63,846 nucleotides of DNA from contig JAITCL010000088.1 of NCBI GenBank assembly GCA_031283105.1, positions 1-63,846 on the forward strand. Direction: 5' to 3'. The notes beneath the pieces are model-generated. The model did no database searches and was not told where the DNA came from. It saw nothing but the letters and a program-made list of their open reading frames with translations. This DNA comes from Treponema sp. GTDB taxonomy: Bacteria > Spirochaetota > Spirochaetia > Treponematales > Breznakiellaceae. A program made the position numbers and the translations under genes. Within the stretch, counting starts at the first letter, position 1; every line of letters starts with the position of its first letter. This document shows, piece after piece, positions 1 through 10,281 of the stretch.

Positions 1-792
1 CAGCCTGAAATAATGATCCCCATTGTTGTTACCGCCCGCGAGCTTAAATTCCTCCGCCCCAATGCGGAAAAGATTCTTGAGAGAGTTTTCGCGGAAGAGA
101 AGGTAAAGCTTCCGGTAAAAATCGGCACGATGATCGAAGTTCCCCGCGCGGCGCTCCGTTCCGCCCATATTGCGCGGTATGCGGATTTCTTCAGCTTTGG
201 GACTAACGACCTTACCCAAATGACATTCGCGTTCAGCCGCGATGATGTCGCTTCATTCCTGCCGGTATATCTGGAGAAGGATGTGCTTGATGTGGATCCG
301 TTTAAGACCATTGATGAAGACGGTGTGGGCGGCTTGATGCGCGTTGGCATTACTATGGGACGCGCTGTAAAGCCGGATCTCAAAATAGGTATCTGTGGAG
401 AGCACGGTGGCGACCCCGCTACTATTGACTTTTGTTATAGAGCGGGGTTAAGCTATGTTTCATGTTCACCATTCCGGGTGCCGCTGGCACGTCTTGCCGG
501 CGCACAAGCGGTTATAAATAATTCCGGAAAGAATGTAAAGGGAGGGGAAACAGCGAAGACTGGTAAACCCGCCTCTGCCAAGGTGAAGGGCAGTAAAAAA
601 CCTGTAAGGGGGGAGAAGAAGATGGCAGAACTCACTGTCAAGAAGCCCGCGGCAAAGAAGACTGCGGCAAAGAAACCTGCGGCCAAGAAGACTGCGGCGA
701 AGAAACCCGCGGCCAAGAAGACTGCGGCAAAGAAACCCGCAGCCAAGAAGACTGCGGCGAAGAAACCCGCGGCCAAAAAGGCCGCCCTGTAA
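1..792 (+). CDS. ppdK: Pyruvate, phosphate dikinase, C-terminal part (5' end outside window)
   Basis: This is the C-terminal PEP/pyruvate-binding domain of pyruvate phosphate dikinase, which interconverts PEP and pyruvate with ATP/AMP and phosphate. The reading frame is open from base 1, so the gene starts upstream. Visible family motifs are the metal-binding segment IGTMIEVPRA, the FGTNDLTQ loop and the catalytic-cysteine loop GICGEHGG (Cys codon at 394-396). The normal PPDK end (RLAGAQA) is reached near base 510, but the protein runs on for about 90 residues: a lysine-rich linker and then repeats of KKPAAKKTAA that look like a bacterial histone H1-type tail. The enzyme assignment is firm. 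Whether the tail is really translated as part of the dikinase, or partly from an internal start at 622, is open. A strong terminator follows. Confidence 0.93.
   Translation, partial: QPEIMIPIVVTARELKFLRPNAEKILERVFAEEKVKLPVKIGTMIEVPRAALRSAHIARYADFFSFGTNDLTQMTFAFSRDDVASFLPVYLEKDVLDVDPFKTIDEDGVGGLMRVGITMGRAVKPDLKIGICGEHGGDPATIDFCYRAGLSYVSCSPFRVPLARLAGAQAVINNSGKNVKGGETAKTGKPASAKVKGSKKPVRGEKKMAELTVKKPAAKKTAAKKPAAKKTAAKKPAAKKTAAKKPAAKKTAAKKPAAKKAAL
622..792 (+). CDS. Possible nested start: histone H1-like basic peptide (56 aa)
   Basis: Inside the dikinase frame an ATG at 622 is preceded by a purine-rich Shine-Dalgarno-like run (AAGGGGGGAG, 606-615) at good spacing. Translation from it would give a free 56-aa peptide that starts MAELTVKKPAAKKTAAKK and continues as lysine/alanine/proline repeats, the composition of bacterial H1-like DNA-binding proteins. 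It shares frame and stop with ppdK, so it could be made in addition to the long form. No independent promoter was seen. The ribosome-site match could be chance in a lysine-rich (AAG/GAG) region, so confidence is low. Confidence 0.3.
   Translation: MAELTVKKPAAKKTAAKKPAAKKTAAKKPAAKKTAAKKPAAKKTAAKKPAAKKAAL
648..777 (+). repeat. Tandem 30-bp coding repeat (KKPAAKKTAA units)
   Basis: About four and a half tandem copies of a 30-base unit encoding KKPAAKKTAA, differing only at third positions (ccc/cct, gcg/gca, gcc). It forms the basic tail of the dikinase frame. Such an array is prone to copy-number change by slippage or recombination. Confidence 0.85.
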
Positions 793-827
793 GGTTTCAG
801 GCTTATTTAAAATCTTTCTTGCTCTAT

Positions 828-858
828 GCAAAAGCCCGGTATTAAGCCGGGCTTTTGC
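828..858 (+). terminator. Rho-independent terminator after ppdK
   Basis: Perfect 12-bp stem GCAAAAGCCCGG (828-839) and CCGGGCTTTTGC (847-858) with a 7-base loop. A-rich on the left arm and T-rich on the right, so it could stop transcription in either direction. It separates ppdK from the OmpA-like gene. Confidence 0.85.
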
Positions 859-875
859 TTCATTAAGGAGAGTTT

Positions 876-2105
876 ATGAAAACGGGTTTTCAATTTTTAA
901 AATTGTCTTTTTTACCCGCGGTTCTGTTTTTGTGCCTTTTTCCTTTTAAGGCCGGAGCCGAAGATTTTTTTTACAAGCACCAGAAAGGCGACCGTTACCG
1001 TATTGTATCAACCGTAAGTGAAGAAGTGTATATAGATGATATTTTCAGCCATAAGGCTGAAATCCTTAACCGGATTACCGGTGAAGTTATTGACGAGTCG
1101 GGGGGGAAGGGGAAGCATAAAGCGGTTTTTCAGACTTCGGAACGGGCGGGAACTGTACCGAACCGGAGTTACCGGAGCTACCAGTGGGCCAGGGAATACG
1201 AATCCGAATTTGAACGGGATCGCCTGGGACGCATCACCATAGATAAAAAGTATTTTATGCCCGTGGTGCGCGATGTGCCGGTCTTTCCCGGCAGGGACAT
1301 AAAAGTTGGCGAGTCATGGACTTACGAAGGGCACGAGGTGCATGACTTCCGTGATAATTTCGGCATCAAGGAACCGTACCGTATTCCCTTTACCGCCCAT
1401 TATGTTTACCTGGGGGAACGTGAATGGAAAGGAAAAAGTTACCCGGCTTTTTCGGTCAATTACCGGATACAGTTACAGCCCAAAGCGGTTCCCGGCAAAA
1501 TTTGGCCAAGGCGGATACAGGGAGAATCGGATCAGGTGGTATACTGGGACAGCGTTCAGGGACAGGCGGTTGCCTATAACGAACAATTTGGCTATGTCTT
1601 TGAATTTTCCAACGGCAGAAAAATAGAGTACCTGGGCAGGGCGGAGGCGGAGGTTGTTGAATCAATTCGCATGGACAAGGAAAAAATAGCCGGGGAAATA
1701 GCGGAAGATATTGACCGCCTGGGTATTCCCGATGTAAGCGTACGGGTGGTAGACGATGGGATAACGATAAGCCTTGACGATATTAAATTTCAGGCCGACA
1801 CGGCGGTTATGCTCCCCGGTGAGCGGGAAAAACTCGACAAAATCGCCGAAATACTTCAGCGCTATCAGGAGCGGGATATTCTGGTCGGCGGCCATACCGC
1901 CCTTGCCGGTACCGCCGAGGGACGCAAAAAACTTTCAACAGAACGCGCCGCCATTGTCGCCGATTACCTTATTGCCCGCAAAGCCCGTTCTCCTGACCGT
2001 GTGGTAGTGCGGGGCTATGGCTCCGACAAACCGGTTGCGGATAACCGTACCGAAGAAGGCAAGCGTAAAAACCGCCGCGTTGAAATAACGATTCTTGAAA
2101 ATTAA
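876..2105 (+). CDS. OmpA-family outer-membrane/peptidoglycan-binding protein
   Basis: 409-aa exported protein. Residues 1-28 are a Sec signal peptide (basic start, hydrophobic core, cleavage near KAGA/ED). Residues ~30-290 carry no domain I recognise. Residues ~300-409 are an OmpA C-terminal domain, with the hallmark segments [23 protein letters not shown] and NRRVEI, which binds peptidoglycan. The likely role is to link the outer envelope to the cell wall in the periplasm. The ATG at 876 is preceded by AAGGAG. It stands alone between the ppdK terminator and the uvrA promoter. There is no lipobox, so it is probably not a lipoprotein. Confidence 0.85.
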   Translation: MKTGFQFLKLSFLPAVLFLCLFPFKAGAEDFFYKHQKGDRYRIVSTVSEEVYIDDIFSHKAEILNRITGEVIDESGGKGKHKAVFQTSERAGTVPNRSYRSYQWAREYESEFERDRLGRITIDKKYFMPVVRDVPVFPGRDIKVGESWTYEGHEVHDFRDNFGIKEPYRIPFTAHYVYLGEREWKGKSYPAFSVNYRIQLQPKAVPGKIWPRRIQGESDQVVYWDSVQGQAVAYNEQFGYVFEFSNGRKIEYLGRAEAEVVESIRMDKEKIAGEIAEDIDRLGIPDVSVRVVDDGITISLDDIKFQADTAVMLPGEREKLDKIAEILQRYQERDILVGGHTALAGTAEGRKKLSTERAAIVADYLIARKARSPDRVVVRGYGSDKPVADNRTEEGKRKNRRVEITILEN

Positions 2106-2124
2106 TTCAAAAACCGCTATTCTG
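2095..2124 (+). promoter_or_regulatory. Predicted promoter of uvrA
   Basis: TTGAAA (2095-2100), 18-base spacer, TATTCT (2119-2124). Predicted transcription start is about 2131, only about four bases before the uvrA ATG at 2135, and no Shine-Dalgarno sequence is present. The -35 box lies in the last codons of the OmpA-like gene. Confidence 0.5.
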
Positions 2125-2134
2125 GCAGCATATC

Positions 2135-5005
2135 ATGGATAAACTTATCATCAAGGGCGCACGGGAGCACAATCTCAAAAATATTGATTTGGAGCTGCCC
2201 CGGGACAAACTCATTGTCATTTCAGGGCTTTCAGGCTCCGGAAAAAGTTCGCTGGCCTTTGATACGATATTTGCCGAGGGGCAGCGCCGTTATGTGGAAA
2301 GCCTGTCTGCCTATGCGCGGCAGTTTTTGGGACGTATGGACAAGCCCGACCTCGATTATATTGAAGGGCTTTCCCCGGCAATTTCCATTGAACAAAAAAC
2401 CACCCACCGTAACCCCCGTTCCACCGTGGGAACCGTTACCGAAATTTACGACTATTACCGGCTGCTTTTTGCCCGTATCGGCATTCCCCACTGCCCGGTC
2501 TGCGGCAGGGAAATCCGCGAACAGCCGGTGGATTCCATTATTGATACGATTCTACAGTTTAAAAAAGGGACGAAGATACAACTGCTGGCTCCGGTAATCC
2601 GCGGCAAGAAGGGCGAACATCAGAAAATTATTGAGGATGCCCGCAAGGCAGGTTTTGCGCGGGCAAGAATTGACGGCGTTCCGGTGAATCTTGACGAAAG
2701 CATCAAACTGGACAAGCAAAAAAAACACAGCATTGAAATTGTGGTTGACCGCATCGTGATTGAGCAGGATATTCGATCGCGGCTGGCGGAATCGACGGAA
2801 ACCGCCCTGCAAACCGCCGACGGGCTGCTGCTGGTTCTGGTAAACGATGAAGGCAAAAATTCCGAGCAATTTTTTTCGCAAAAGAACGCCTGCCCGGACT
2901 GCGGCGTTTCCATTCCCGAATTGCAGCCGCGCCTCTTTTCATTTAACAACCCCTTTGGGGCCTGCCCCAGTTGCACCGGTCTGGGGGCAAAGCTGGAATT
3001 TGACCCCGATCTGGTAATTCCCGACTCCTCCCTTTCCTTTAACGAGGGCGGAGTCGTTCCCTATAACCCCGACAGCGCCTGGCACCGCAGCCGTTTTGAC
3101 AGCCTTGCCAAACATTATAAATTCAGCCTGGATACGCCCCTGTCAAAACTGCCCAAAAAAATACAGGATGCCATTCTTTACGGCAGCAGAGATGAGATAA
3201 AAGTCCGTTACGATAACCGCGAAGGAACGGGGCATTTTGAATATCAGTCAAAATTTCCCGGCGTACTGGAAGACCTTAAACGCCGCTATCTTGAAACCCA
3301 GTCGCCGGGCATTAAGGAATGGCTTGAAAAGTTTATGAGTCAAAAACCCTGCGAGGATTGCGGCGGCAAGCGGCTCAAGCCGGAAGTGTTAGGCGTAACC
3401 GTAGCCGGAAAAAATATCTGGGAACTTTCCCGTCTTTCGGTAACGGACTCCCTGAGTTTTTTTGAATCGGTCAAATTCAGCAAGAATGAAAAAAAAATCG
3501 CTTATCAGATATTAAAGGAAATCAGCGCCCGGCTGGGCTTTATGCAGAATGTGGGCCTAGACTACCTCAGCCTTGAGCGGAAGGCGGCGACTCTTTCAGG
3601 CGGCGAAGCCCAGCGGATAAGGCTGGCGACGCAAATCGGGTCAAGTCTTGTCGGGGTGCTGTACATTCTTGATGAGCCGTCCATCGGCCTGCACCAGCGT
3701 GACAATCAGCGGCTTATTGATACCCTGCTCCACCTGCGCGACCTGGGCAACACCCTCATCGTGGTGGAACATGACGAACAAACCCTGCGTACCGCGGATC
3801 ATATTGTCGATCTGGGGCCGGGCGCGGGGGTACACGGCGGGCAGATTGTCGCCCAGGGCAGTCCGGAAGATGTGATGCAGGTTGAGGAAAGCCTTACCGG
3901 ACAGTATCTGGCGGGAATCCTTACCATTGAGATTCCCGCGGAACGGCGGCAGGGGAGCGGCAATTTTATTAAGCTGAAAGGGGTCAGTGAGCATAATCTG
4001 AAAAATATCAACGTGGAATTTCCGTTAGGTGTTTTTACCTGCATTACCGGCGTTTCCGGTTCGGGCAAGTCCACGCTGCTTTCCGACGTGCTGTACCCGG
4101 CGCTGGCAAATCTGGTGTACGGCTCAAACCGTATTGAAGGGGCGTATAAAAAACTGGAAGGCGCGGAATTTATCGACAAGGTGATTGATATTGACCAAAG
4201 CCCCATCGGCAGAACGCCCCGCTCAAACCCGATAACCTATGTCGGGGGCTTTACCGCTATCAGAGACCTTTTTGCCGGTCTGCCCGAATCAAAAATGCGC
4301 GGCTATAAGCCGGGGCGTTTTTCATTTAACGTGCGGGGGGGCCGCTGTGAAAACTGCGAAGGCGACGGAACCATTAAAATCGAAATGAACTTTTTGCCCG
4401 ATGTGTACATTACCTGCGATGTGTGCAGCGGCCAGCGTTTTAACCGCGAAACCCTTGAAATCCGCTACAAGGGCAAAAACATTGCCGAAGTGCTGGACAT
4501 GACCATTGAGGAAGCGGCGGCGTTTTTTGCCCCTATTCCCCAGATTGCCCGCAAAATGCAAACACTGCTCTCGGTCGGACTGGGTTATGTGAAACTCGGC
4601 CAGTCCGCGCTGACCCTTTCCGGCGGCGAGGCGCAGCGGGTAAAGCTGGCGCTGGAGCTTTCAAAACGCTCCACCGGCAGCACTTTGTATATTCTGGATG
4701 AACCGACAACCGGTCTGCACTTTGCCGATGTAAAGCAGCTTATGGACGTGATTCAGCGGCTGGTGGATCAGGGCAACACGGTGATAATGATCGAACATAA
4801 TCTTGATGTGCTGCTGCAGGCGGATTACATTATTGATCTGGGGCCGGAAGGCGGCGATAAGGGCGGGCAAGTCGTGGCGACAGGCACGCCGGAACAGATA
4901 GCCGCCGATACCGCTTCCTATACGGGAACGTATATCAGGGAAATGCTGGAACGCATAAAAAAGCGCGCGCAAAGACCCGCCAAAAGGCGGCGTAATTCCG
5001 GATGA
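2135..5005 (+). CDS. uvrA: Excinuclease ABC subunit A
   Basis: 956-aa UvrA, the DNA-damage recognition ATPase of nucleotide excision repair, full length for the family. It shows both ABC ATPase halves: Walker [10 protein letters not shown] (~31) and GVSGSGKST (~639), signatures [12 protein letters not shown] (~487) and [12 protein letters not shown] (~828), and Walker B LYILDEPS / LYILDEPT. Zinc-binding CPxC pairs are visible (CPDC...CPSC around 250-280, CENC...CDVC around 735-770). The start has no ribosome-binding site; a promoter-like -10 lies 10 bases upstream. Its stop codon overlaps the lptD start by four bases (ATGA), so the two are translationally coupled. I recall the same uvrA-lptD order in Treponema pallidum. 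Confidence 0.98.
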   Translation: MDKLIIKGAREHNLKNIDLELPRDKLIVISGLSGSGKSSLAFDTIFAEGQRRYVESLSAYARQFLGRMDKPDLDYIEGLSPAISIEQKTTHRNPRSTVGTVTEIYDYYRLLFARIGIPHCPVCGREIREQPVDSIIDTILQFKKGTKIQLLAPVIRGKKGEHQKIIEDARKAGFARARIDGVPVNLDESIKLDKQKKHSIEIVVDRIVIEQDIRSRLAESTETALQTADGLLLVLVNDEGKNSEQFFSQKNACPDCGVSIPELQPRLFSFNNPFGACPSCTGLGAKLEFDPDLVIPDSSLSFNEGGVVPYNPDSAWHRSRFDSLAKHYKFSLDTPLSKLPKKIQDAILYGSRDEIKVRYDNREGTGHFEYQSKFPGVLEDLKRRYLETQSPGIKEWLEKFMSQKPCEDCGGKRLKPEVLGVTVAGKNIWELSRLSVTDSLSFFESVKFSKNEKKIAYQILKEISARLGFMQNVGLDYLSLERKAATLSGGEAQRIRLATQIGSSLVGVLYILDEPSIGLHQRDNQRLIDTLLHLRDLGNTLIVVEHDEQTLRTADHIVDLGPGAGVHGGQIVAQGSPEDVMQVEESLTGQYLAGILTIEIPAERRQGSGNFIKLKGVSEHNLKNINVEFPLGVFTCITGVSGSGKSTLLSDVLYPALANLVYGSNRIEGAYKKLEGAEFIDKVIDIDQSPIGRTPRSNPITYVGGFTAIRDLFAGLPESKMRGYKPGRFSFNVRGGRCENCEGDGTIKIEMNFLPDVYITCDVCSGQRFNRETLEIRYKGKNIAEVLDMTIEEAAAFFAPIPQIARKMQTLLSVGLGYVKLGQSALTLSGGEAQRVKLALELSKRSTGSTLYILDEPTTGLHFADVKQLMDVIQRLVDQGNTVIMIEHNLDVLLQADYIIDLGPEGGDKGGQVVATGTPEQIAADTASYTGTYIREMLERIKKRAQRPAKRRRNSG

Positions 5006-8000
5006 AAATAAGCGGCAGGGTCCGGGGCCTATCAACGCCGGCGACAATTTTGTTAACACTGTTTTTTCTTTTTGCCGTACCGGTAATAAACCTGTATGCT
5101 CAGGAGGCAGCGCTTCCTGGGGAGGAGCCGCCGCCTCAGGAAGAATCGCCGCCCGAAATTGAAATTCATGTATTAACTCCGGAACAGAATCGCGTTAATA
5201 TGGACATAAGAACTTCAACCCTTTCAGAGCTTGCCTCCTGGTGCCGCAGCTTGGGGCTGTCTGAGGGAGGAACCAGTCTTGATCTTGCGCGGCGGCTGCG
5301 GGAGTATTTTGAAATATCCGAACAAGCGTTGCAGGGATCGCCGGATGGCGAAGACAAACGTAAAATCATCACGATTGAATCCGCCCGTTCCACTGAATAC
5401 TTCAAGATTGAGGCAATAGACGAGGACTATGCCCGCCTCAGCGGGGAAGTGAGAATAAGCCTGAAAGACGGCGACGCGGTTCACCGGATACGGGCATGGA
5501 ACATTCTGTTTAACCGCAGCAGAAATATTATTACCGCCAGCGGGGGTGTTGAATATATAAAGGAAGAAGGAGATAAAATTGAAACTTTCCGCGGAGATTC
5601 CATCACGGTTGATCTTGATAACTGGTCAAGTGTTTTTCTGGGCGGCGCGTCGGAACGTTCAATACAGGGCGACAGTACCACCTATCAATTTGCCGGAACC
5701 GTCATTTCACGCGATGAAGAGGAAGTAATTGTTTTAAGCAAGGCTTCCATCAGGAACGCAAGTAACGAAGAAGCGCTGTGGTCGCTGAATGCTTCACGGA
5801 TATGGCTGCTGCCGGGCTCGGATTTTGCGGTCTTTAACGCGGTGCTGAAAGTAGGCGAGATACCGGTGCTGTATATTCCCTTCTTCTTTTATCCGTCGGA
5901 TGAGCTGATATTCCATCCGGTTATCGGATACCGTACCAGAGAGGGGACTTTTGTTCAGACAACAACGTACATTTTGGGCAGACCAAAGGTAGACAGCAGT
6001 ACGCAGAGTTCTCTCACGAGAATTTTGGGTAACTCAAACGATATGGAAAAAAAACGGGAAGGTATGTACCTGCGCAGTACGGGGAAGAAGCTGGTAAACC
6101 CCAATGCGACAAGCCTGAAAACAATGGTTGATTACTATGCCAATTTAGGCAGCTACATCGGTTTAGACCTTGATATGCCGGCCAAAGGGGTGTTAAGCGC
6201 TCTTAACCTCAGCATGGGCATCGGCCTGACACGGACGGTTTACGATTACAATGGGATTTACACCCCGTTTTACCCCAATTATGACGGCAGTACCGACCGA
6301 AACTACTCCAATTTGTTTTCAAAGGAGGTTCCTTTTCGTTACCGGTTTAAGACCAATAGCGCAGTCAGCGGAAAATACGGCGGTTTCTCATGGTCTCTTC
6401 CCTATTATTCCGATCCTATGGTGGACAATGATTTTTTAAATCGCGCGGAAGAGATGGACTGGGTCAACATGATACAGAAAGGCGCGGCTATGGAGGAAGA
6501 GGAAATTGCGCAAAACCAGTTGGGAAGCTATACATGGCAATTATCAGGCCAGGTTAACCCCGCCTTTCCCAAAATGTCGCCTTACGTTAACAGCATATCC
6601 ATTTCCAACATTTCCAGCACCGTGTCATTTAACAAAAAAACAGATGCAACTAAAGATATTAGATCACCCAGCAGTATTTTTTACACTCCCGAAACCGCCA
6701 CACTGTATTCAATGAGCGTATCGGTTGCGGGTACGCCGTTAAGTTTTGGAGGGAGCGCCGCCGGTCAGACCGGTGACAAAACCGATGAAACCGAACTGCC
6801 TGATCCGCTGAAAGACATAGGGGTTCCCCGCTCACCTTTTGAAAATAAGGAAAAGGAAGATACGAAAAAAAAAGATCAGTCCGACAAACTTGTTCCTCCT
6901 GAATTAAGCCAGCGTTTTGAACTGCCCAGAACCGGAAGCGTAAAATTGAGTTTGGATTATCGGGTTGTCCCTTCAGGCGCCTCAACGCTTAAATTTAACC
7001 ATGCTAAATGGAAGCAGTACGACGAGATTGATTGGGGGGATATGAGTTCCATCTTGAACAGTTTTGGCGGCGATGCCAGTACAACGGTCAATGTGAATCA
7101 CTCTGAAAACTTTTTTTCCAACAGCTTTTCCTATGCCGGAAACGGAACATGGCGGCAATACGGCTACCTGAACGAAGAAGCTGAGGATTTTCTTCCTGAT
7201 GCAGACTCTACTACTCAGGAAAAAATAGACAAAGCAAAGCTGCAGGAATACAAGCAATCGTTCTTTTCAACTTCTTATGACTTTTCTTCAACCCTGCGTC
7301 CCCTGTACCGGGATCCCATATTTGGATTGTCCAATCTGCAATACAATCTGAAGGGGCTTGCGGTAAGATCGAAATTTGACGAAGAAAACAGCACAGGGGA
7401 TAATCCCCATTGGGACCTGGATCGCGGCGAATGGACCAAGGAGAAGATAGACAATCATCAATTCTCGACCAATATATCGGCGCTGGTAATGGACAAGACC
7501 CAAACCTTTTCGATTATCACCGATCTCCCCCCCAAAGATTCTGTGCTTGCATGGCGGACAGGTATAAGAATATGGGTTACCGAGACCGATGCCAATATGC
7601 GGATTCTTTTCCCCGGCGATGACGAAAAACGAAAACTGGAACCGTTATATGCTACCGAGCGAATCCTCTTTGGGACTTTTGGCAATTTTACCCAGAGCAT
7701 GGTTATGGATACCGAAAAAAAAGAGGTGACAACGCTTACTTCAACGTTGAATTTGACAAAATGGGGGCTTACCGCGTCTTATGCCGCCGCCCGTATGAAA
7801 GGTTATGAGTATACTCAGCCTGACCCAAACGCTGAAATTGTCGGCGGCTGGATCGAGAAACCCGGCGAAGAAACGCTCCAATCCAGGGACTTTACCCTGA
7901 ATTATTCAAAGAATACCAACATGAAAGAGCTCTGGAATGACCGGATGCAACTTACCCTGAATACCAGTTCCCGGTTGTTTCTCGATCTTCAGCGTTATAC

Positions 8001-8445
8001 CAGTTCTACTTTTACCTTTTCCCTTGGCTTTACGGTGGGGATTAATAAATTCATTGATCTGTCTCTGTCAACAAATTCAGAGAATGCTTACGTCTACCGG
8101 TACTTCAGGAATATGCCTTTTTTCAGCGATGCGCCGATTGACATTCCCGAAGGCCCCCAAAACAACGTATTCCTTGATCTCATGAACTCTTTCAGGTTTG
8201 ATGATGAGCAGCTCAGACAAACCTCCGGCTTTAAAATGAAAAATTTTAATATTGCCGCAACCCATTACCTGGGCGACTGGAACGCCATATTGGGTTGGAC
8301 TATGTCTCCCTATCGCCCTCCCGGCAAAAACCAGTATGAAATAAATAACGAAGTGAGTTTTCTGGTACAGTGGGTACCCATCAGCGAGTTCAAGACCGAT
8401 GTTTCCTACAACAAACGCAATACGCCGGAATGGACAGTCAAGTAG
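5002..8445 (+). CDS. lptD: LptD-like outer-membrane beta-barrel assembly/export protein
   Basis: 1147-aa protein with a signal peptide (residues 1-34, cleavage near LYAQ/EAA), a proline/glutamate-rich linker, an OstA/LptA-like jelly-roll region around 120-240 (segments such as [13 protein letters not shown] and FRGDSITVD), and a long C-terminal region rich in alternating hydrophobic/polar aromatic strands, as expected of a beta barrel. The segment [17 protein letters not shown] matches the LptD-type hinge (PVxYxPxFxYP). In enteric bacteria LptD inserts LPS. Treponemes lack classical LPS, so the cargo here is unknown. It overlaps uvrA by four bases and converges on thrH with an 8-base overlap of 3' ends. 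Confidence 0.88.
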   Translation: MKISGRVRGLSTPATILLTLFFLFAVPVINLYAQEAALPGEEPPPQEESPPEIEIHVLTPEQNRVNMDIRTSTLSELASWCRSLGLSEGGTSLDLARRLREYFEISEQALQGSPDGEDKRKIITIESARSTEYFKIEAIDEDYARLSGEVRISLKDGDAVHRIRAWNILFNRSRNIITASGGVEYIKEEGDKIETFRGDSITVDLDNWSSVFLGGASERSIQGDSTTYQFAGTVISRDEEEVIVLSKASIRNASNEEALWSLNASRIWLLPGSDFAVFNAVLKVGEIPVLYIPFFFYPSDELIFHPVIGYRTREGTFVQTTTYILGRPKVDSSTQSSLTRILGNSNDMEKKREGMYLRSTGKKLVNPNATSLKTMVDYYANLGSYIGLDLDMPAKGVLSALNLSMGIGLTRTVYDYNGIYTPFYPNYDGSTDRNYSNLFSKEVPFRYRFKTNSAVSGKYGGFSWSLPYYSDPMVDNDFLNRAEEMDWVNMIQKGAAMEEEEIAQNQLGSYTWQLSGQVNPAFPKMSPYVNSISISNISSTVSFNKKTDATKDIRSPSSIFYTPETATLYSMSVSVAGTPLSFGGSAAGQTGDKTDETELPDPLKDIGVPRSPFENKEKEDTKKKDQSDKLVPPELSQRFELPRTGSVKLSLDYRVVPSGASTLKFNHAKWKQYDEIDWGDMSSILNSFGGDASTTVNVNHSENFFSNSFSYAGNGTWRQYGYLNEEAEDFLPDADSTTQEKIDKAKLQEYKQSFFSTSYDFSSTLRPLYRDPIFGLSNLQYNLKGLAVRSKFDEENSTGDNPHWDLDRGEWTKEKIDNHQFSTNISALVMDKTQTFSIITDLPPKDSVLAWRTGIRIWVTETDANMRILFPGDDEKRKLEPLYATERILFGTFGNFTQSMVMDTEKKEVTTLTSTLNLTKWGLTASYAAARMKGYEYTQPDPNAEIVGGWIEKPGEETLQSRDFTLNYSKNTNMKELWNDRMQLTLNTSSRLFLDLQRYTSSTFTFSLGFTVGINKFIDLSLSTNSENAYVYRYFRNMPFFSDAPIDIPEGPQNNVFLDLMNSFRFDDEQLRQTSGFKMKNFNIAATHYLGDWNAILGWTMSPYRPPGKNQYEINNEVSFLVQWVPISEFKTDVSYNKRNTPEWTVK

Positions 8446-9055
8446 AAACTGGGGAATCCAGGAAGCTGTCAATTTCAGTTAACAATTCGTCATAAGTTTC
8501 GGTACAGTGAATATCGGCGCAGTCTTTTTTAATTGATTCGGGAGCGCGGAACAGGCAGCCCGCGTCAGCCTCGCGGATCATGGCAAGGTCGTTAAAAGAA
8601 TCGCCTGCGGCAAAAACGGTCATGTTAAGTGATTTGAACGCCTTGACCGCTTCACGTTTGCCGTTCTTTTGCCGCAGACGGTAGCCGGTAACCGCGCCGT
8701 CTTTCCCTGTTTCCAGACTGTTGCACAAAAGAACAGGCCAGCCGAGTTTTGCCATGAGCGGTTTGGCAAACTGTTCAAAGGTATCGGAAAGAATTATAAG
8801 CTGGGTTCGTTCCCGAATGGCATTGGTAAATTCCACCGCGCCGGGCAGCGGATCCATGCCGGAAATCACCCGCTGAATGTCGGCAAGTTTCAGGTTATTG
8901 CGCGTCAGTATGTCCAGCCGGAAACGCATCAGTTTATCGTAGTCGGGTTCGTCCCTGGTTGTCCGCCGTAATTCGGGTATCCCCGTTGCTTCGGAAAAGG
9001 CAATCCATATTTCGGGAACCAGCACCCCTTCAAGATCAAGGCACACTATACGCAT
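8438..9055 (-). CDS. thrH: ThrH: phosphoserine phosphatase / homoserine phosphotransferase
   Basis: 205-aa HAD-superfamily enzyme. It starts MRIVCLDLEGVLVPE, matching ThrH of Pseudomonas nearly residue for residue; the HAD motif I is DLEGV, motif II is ILSDT, and motif IV is AAGDSFNDLAM. ThrH dephosphorylates phosphoserine and can transfer the phosphate to homoserine. The frame extends upstream to 9256, but that extension is encoded by a palindromic repeat (9132-9365) and lacks homology, so the start at 9055 is preferred; it gives the family length. It is a single-gene unit, convergent with lptD. Confidence 0.92.
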   Translation of the reverse strand: MRIVCLDLEGVLVPEIWIAFSEATGIPELRRTTRDEPDYDKLMRFRLDILTRNNLKLADIQRVISGMDPLPGAVEFTNAIRERTQLIILSDTFEQFAKPLMAKLGWPVLLCNSLETGKDGAVTGYRLRQKNGKREAVKAFKSLNMTVFAAGDSFNDLAMIREADAGCLFRAPESIKKDCADIHCTETYDELLTEIDSFLDSPVST

Positions 9056-9131
9056 GAGCTTACTGTAACAAAGGGGAAATATTATTGCAAGTAATGAGGA
9101 GCAAACAATGCGCCCCCTATGATGGTACAGG

Positions 9132-9365
9132 CTGGCCGGAGGGGGTGGGCGGGCGCGCAGCCGGCGGGCGGAAACATTTGGAATTCCCCGCCGGAGGAGA
9201 TTGCGAGAAACAGTAACGAGGGTAGGGACAATAAAAGCCCAGCACCTACATACCACAATTATTTCGTACTATCACGATTCGCATGGTGGTGTAGGTGCTG
9301 GGTAGCTCCGTAGGCGGACTCTACAAGGTTTCCGCCCGCCGGCTGTGTGCCCGCCCGCTCCCTCC
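9132..9365. repeat. Palindromic intergenic element, copy A
   Basis: About 230 bp. The outer ends are imperfect inverted repeats (GGCCGGAGGGGG at the left; CCCGCCCGCTCCCTCC at the right), and the centre is an inner hairpin built on CCCAGCACCTACA (~9238) and TGTAGGTGCTGGG (~9290) around a conserved core containing GTACTATCACGATTCG. Copy B (11361-11575) is the same sequence in opposite orientation. It has no open reading frame of note and looks like a non-autonomous palindromic (MITE- or REP-like) element. Confidence 0.85.
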
Positions 9366-9463
9366 AACTGGGGATTTTTGCACATCTGTTTTGGCAGCCC
9401 CGCGCTGTCCCCCAGTGCCGGTTTACGCAGTATGTGTAATAGAAAAAAAATGCTGTTGTCCTG

Positions 9464-9469
9464 TATAAT
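9464..9469 (+). promoter_or_regulatory. -10 box of birA (possible leaderless start)
   Basis: TATAAT five bases before the birA ATG (TATAATCAACCATG). No Shine-Dalgarno sequence and no good -35 at 16-18 bases. The ridA gene has almost the same arrangement (TATAATTAACCATG), which supports a functional site. Confidence 0.4.
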
Positions 9470-9474
9470 CAACC

Positions 9475-10281
9475 ATGAGGCAGCTTGCCGTTCATAATCC
9501 CTTTAACGCGCCGGTTTACCATGAAGATACCGTTGACAGTACTATGGAAGTTTCCCGTATGCTGGCCGGGCGGGGCGAGCCGCACGGTACGGTCATTGCC
9601 GCCGATTTTCAAAAGGCGGGCAGGGGGCGGATTAAGGGGCGTCCCTGGGACATGGAGAGGGATGCCAGCCTCCCTTTTACGATACTGTTACGCTATCCCC
9701 GCATTGAAGACATCCCTCCGGCGCTGACCCTGCGGGCAGGTCTTGCCCTGAGTCTTGCTGTCGAAGATTTTGCCCCCGTTCTTGCCGGCAGGGTTTTGAT
9801 CAAGTGGCCCAACGATATACTCATCGCCGGCGCGGAACCGGCAAAAAAGTTGGCCGGCATTCTTGCCGAAGCGGACGGCGGCAACGTGCATATCGGCATG
9901 GGGGTCAATGTGGCGCAAAAACAATTCCCTGATTTTTTGCGGGATAAGGCGACAAGTATAAACCTCGCCCTGGGCGCTGCCACGGGCGGGGAAATTGCAA
10001 ACGAGGAACGTTTTACGCTGCTGGAAAAAATCCTTGCCCGTTTATATAATGAAATCGAAGCGGCCAATAACATCACTGCGGACTGGAAAAGCCGCATTGA
10101 ATCACGGTTGTATAAAAAAGGCGAGCAGGTGAGTTTTGCCGATGGCGCCGCCGGTTCGGGGAACATCGTCAGCGGCATCCTTGCCGGCATTGGGCCGGGC
10201 GGTGAATTACAGATAACGTCTTCCGGCGGCGGGGAATTGCTTTTCTTTACCGCCGGGGAATTGGTTTGGGGACAGACATAA
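9475..10281 (+). CDS. birA: Biotin--[acetyl-CoA-carboxylase] ligase (no repressor domain)
   Basis: 268-aa biotin protein ligase, which activates biotin with ATP and attaches it to carboxylase carrier domains. The catalytic glycine-rich loop appears as GRGRIKGR (~49-56) and the KWPNDI motif (~109) binds biotinyl-AMP; DSTMEVSRML near the N terminus is also typical. The protein starts directly with the catalytic domain, so it lacks the N-terminal helix-turn-helix of repressor-type BirA. The next gene begins within its stop codon (TAATG), indicating a two-gene operon. The pair is bracketed by inverted copies of a palindromic repeat. Confidence 0.95.
   Translation: MRQLAVHNPFNAPVYHEDTVDSTMEVSRMLAGRGEPHGTVIAADFQKAGRGRIKGRPWDMERDASLPFTILLRYPRIEDIPPALTLRAGLALSLAVEDFAPVLAGRVLIKWPNDILIAGAEPAKKLAGILAEADGGNVHIGMGVNVAQKQFPDFLRDKATSINLALGAATGGEIANEERFTLLEKILARLYNEIEAANNITADWKSRIESRLYKKGEQVSFADGAAGSGNIVSGILAGIGPGGELQITSSGGGELLFFTAGELVWGQT

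Larger units (their letters stand above)
9056..9474. other. Gene-free 419-bp interval between thrH and birA
   Basis: Holds one copy of a palindromic repeat (9132-9365). The flanks, 9056-9131 and 9366-9474, contain no gene; a TATAAT box lies just before birA. The thrH promoter must lie in 9056-9131, but no clear boxes were found. Short open frames here are products of the repeat. Confidence 0.8.

Noticed and set aside
453-831. Long reverse-strand open frames opposite the ppdK tail
   Set aside because: They are the antisense of the KKPAAKKTAA repeats; no ribosome site and no plausible protein pattern beyond the repeat.
9056-9256. N-terminal extension of thrH to 9256
   Set aside because: The added 67 residues are encoded by palindromic element A and are absent from ThrH proteins; the start at 9055 fits.
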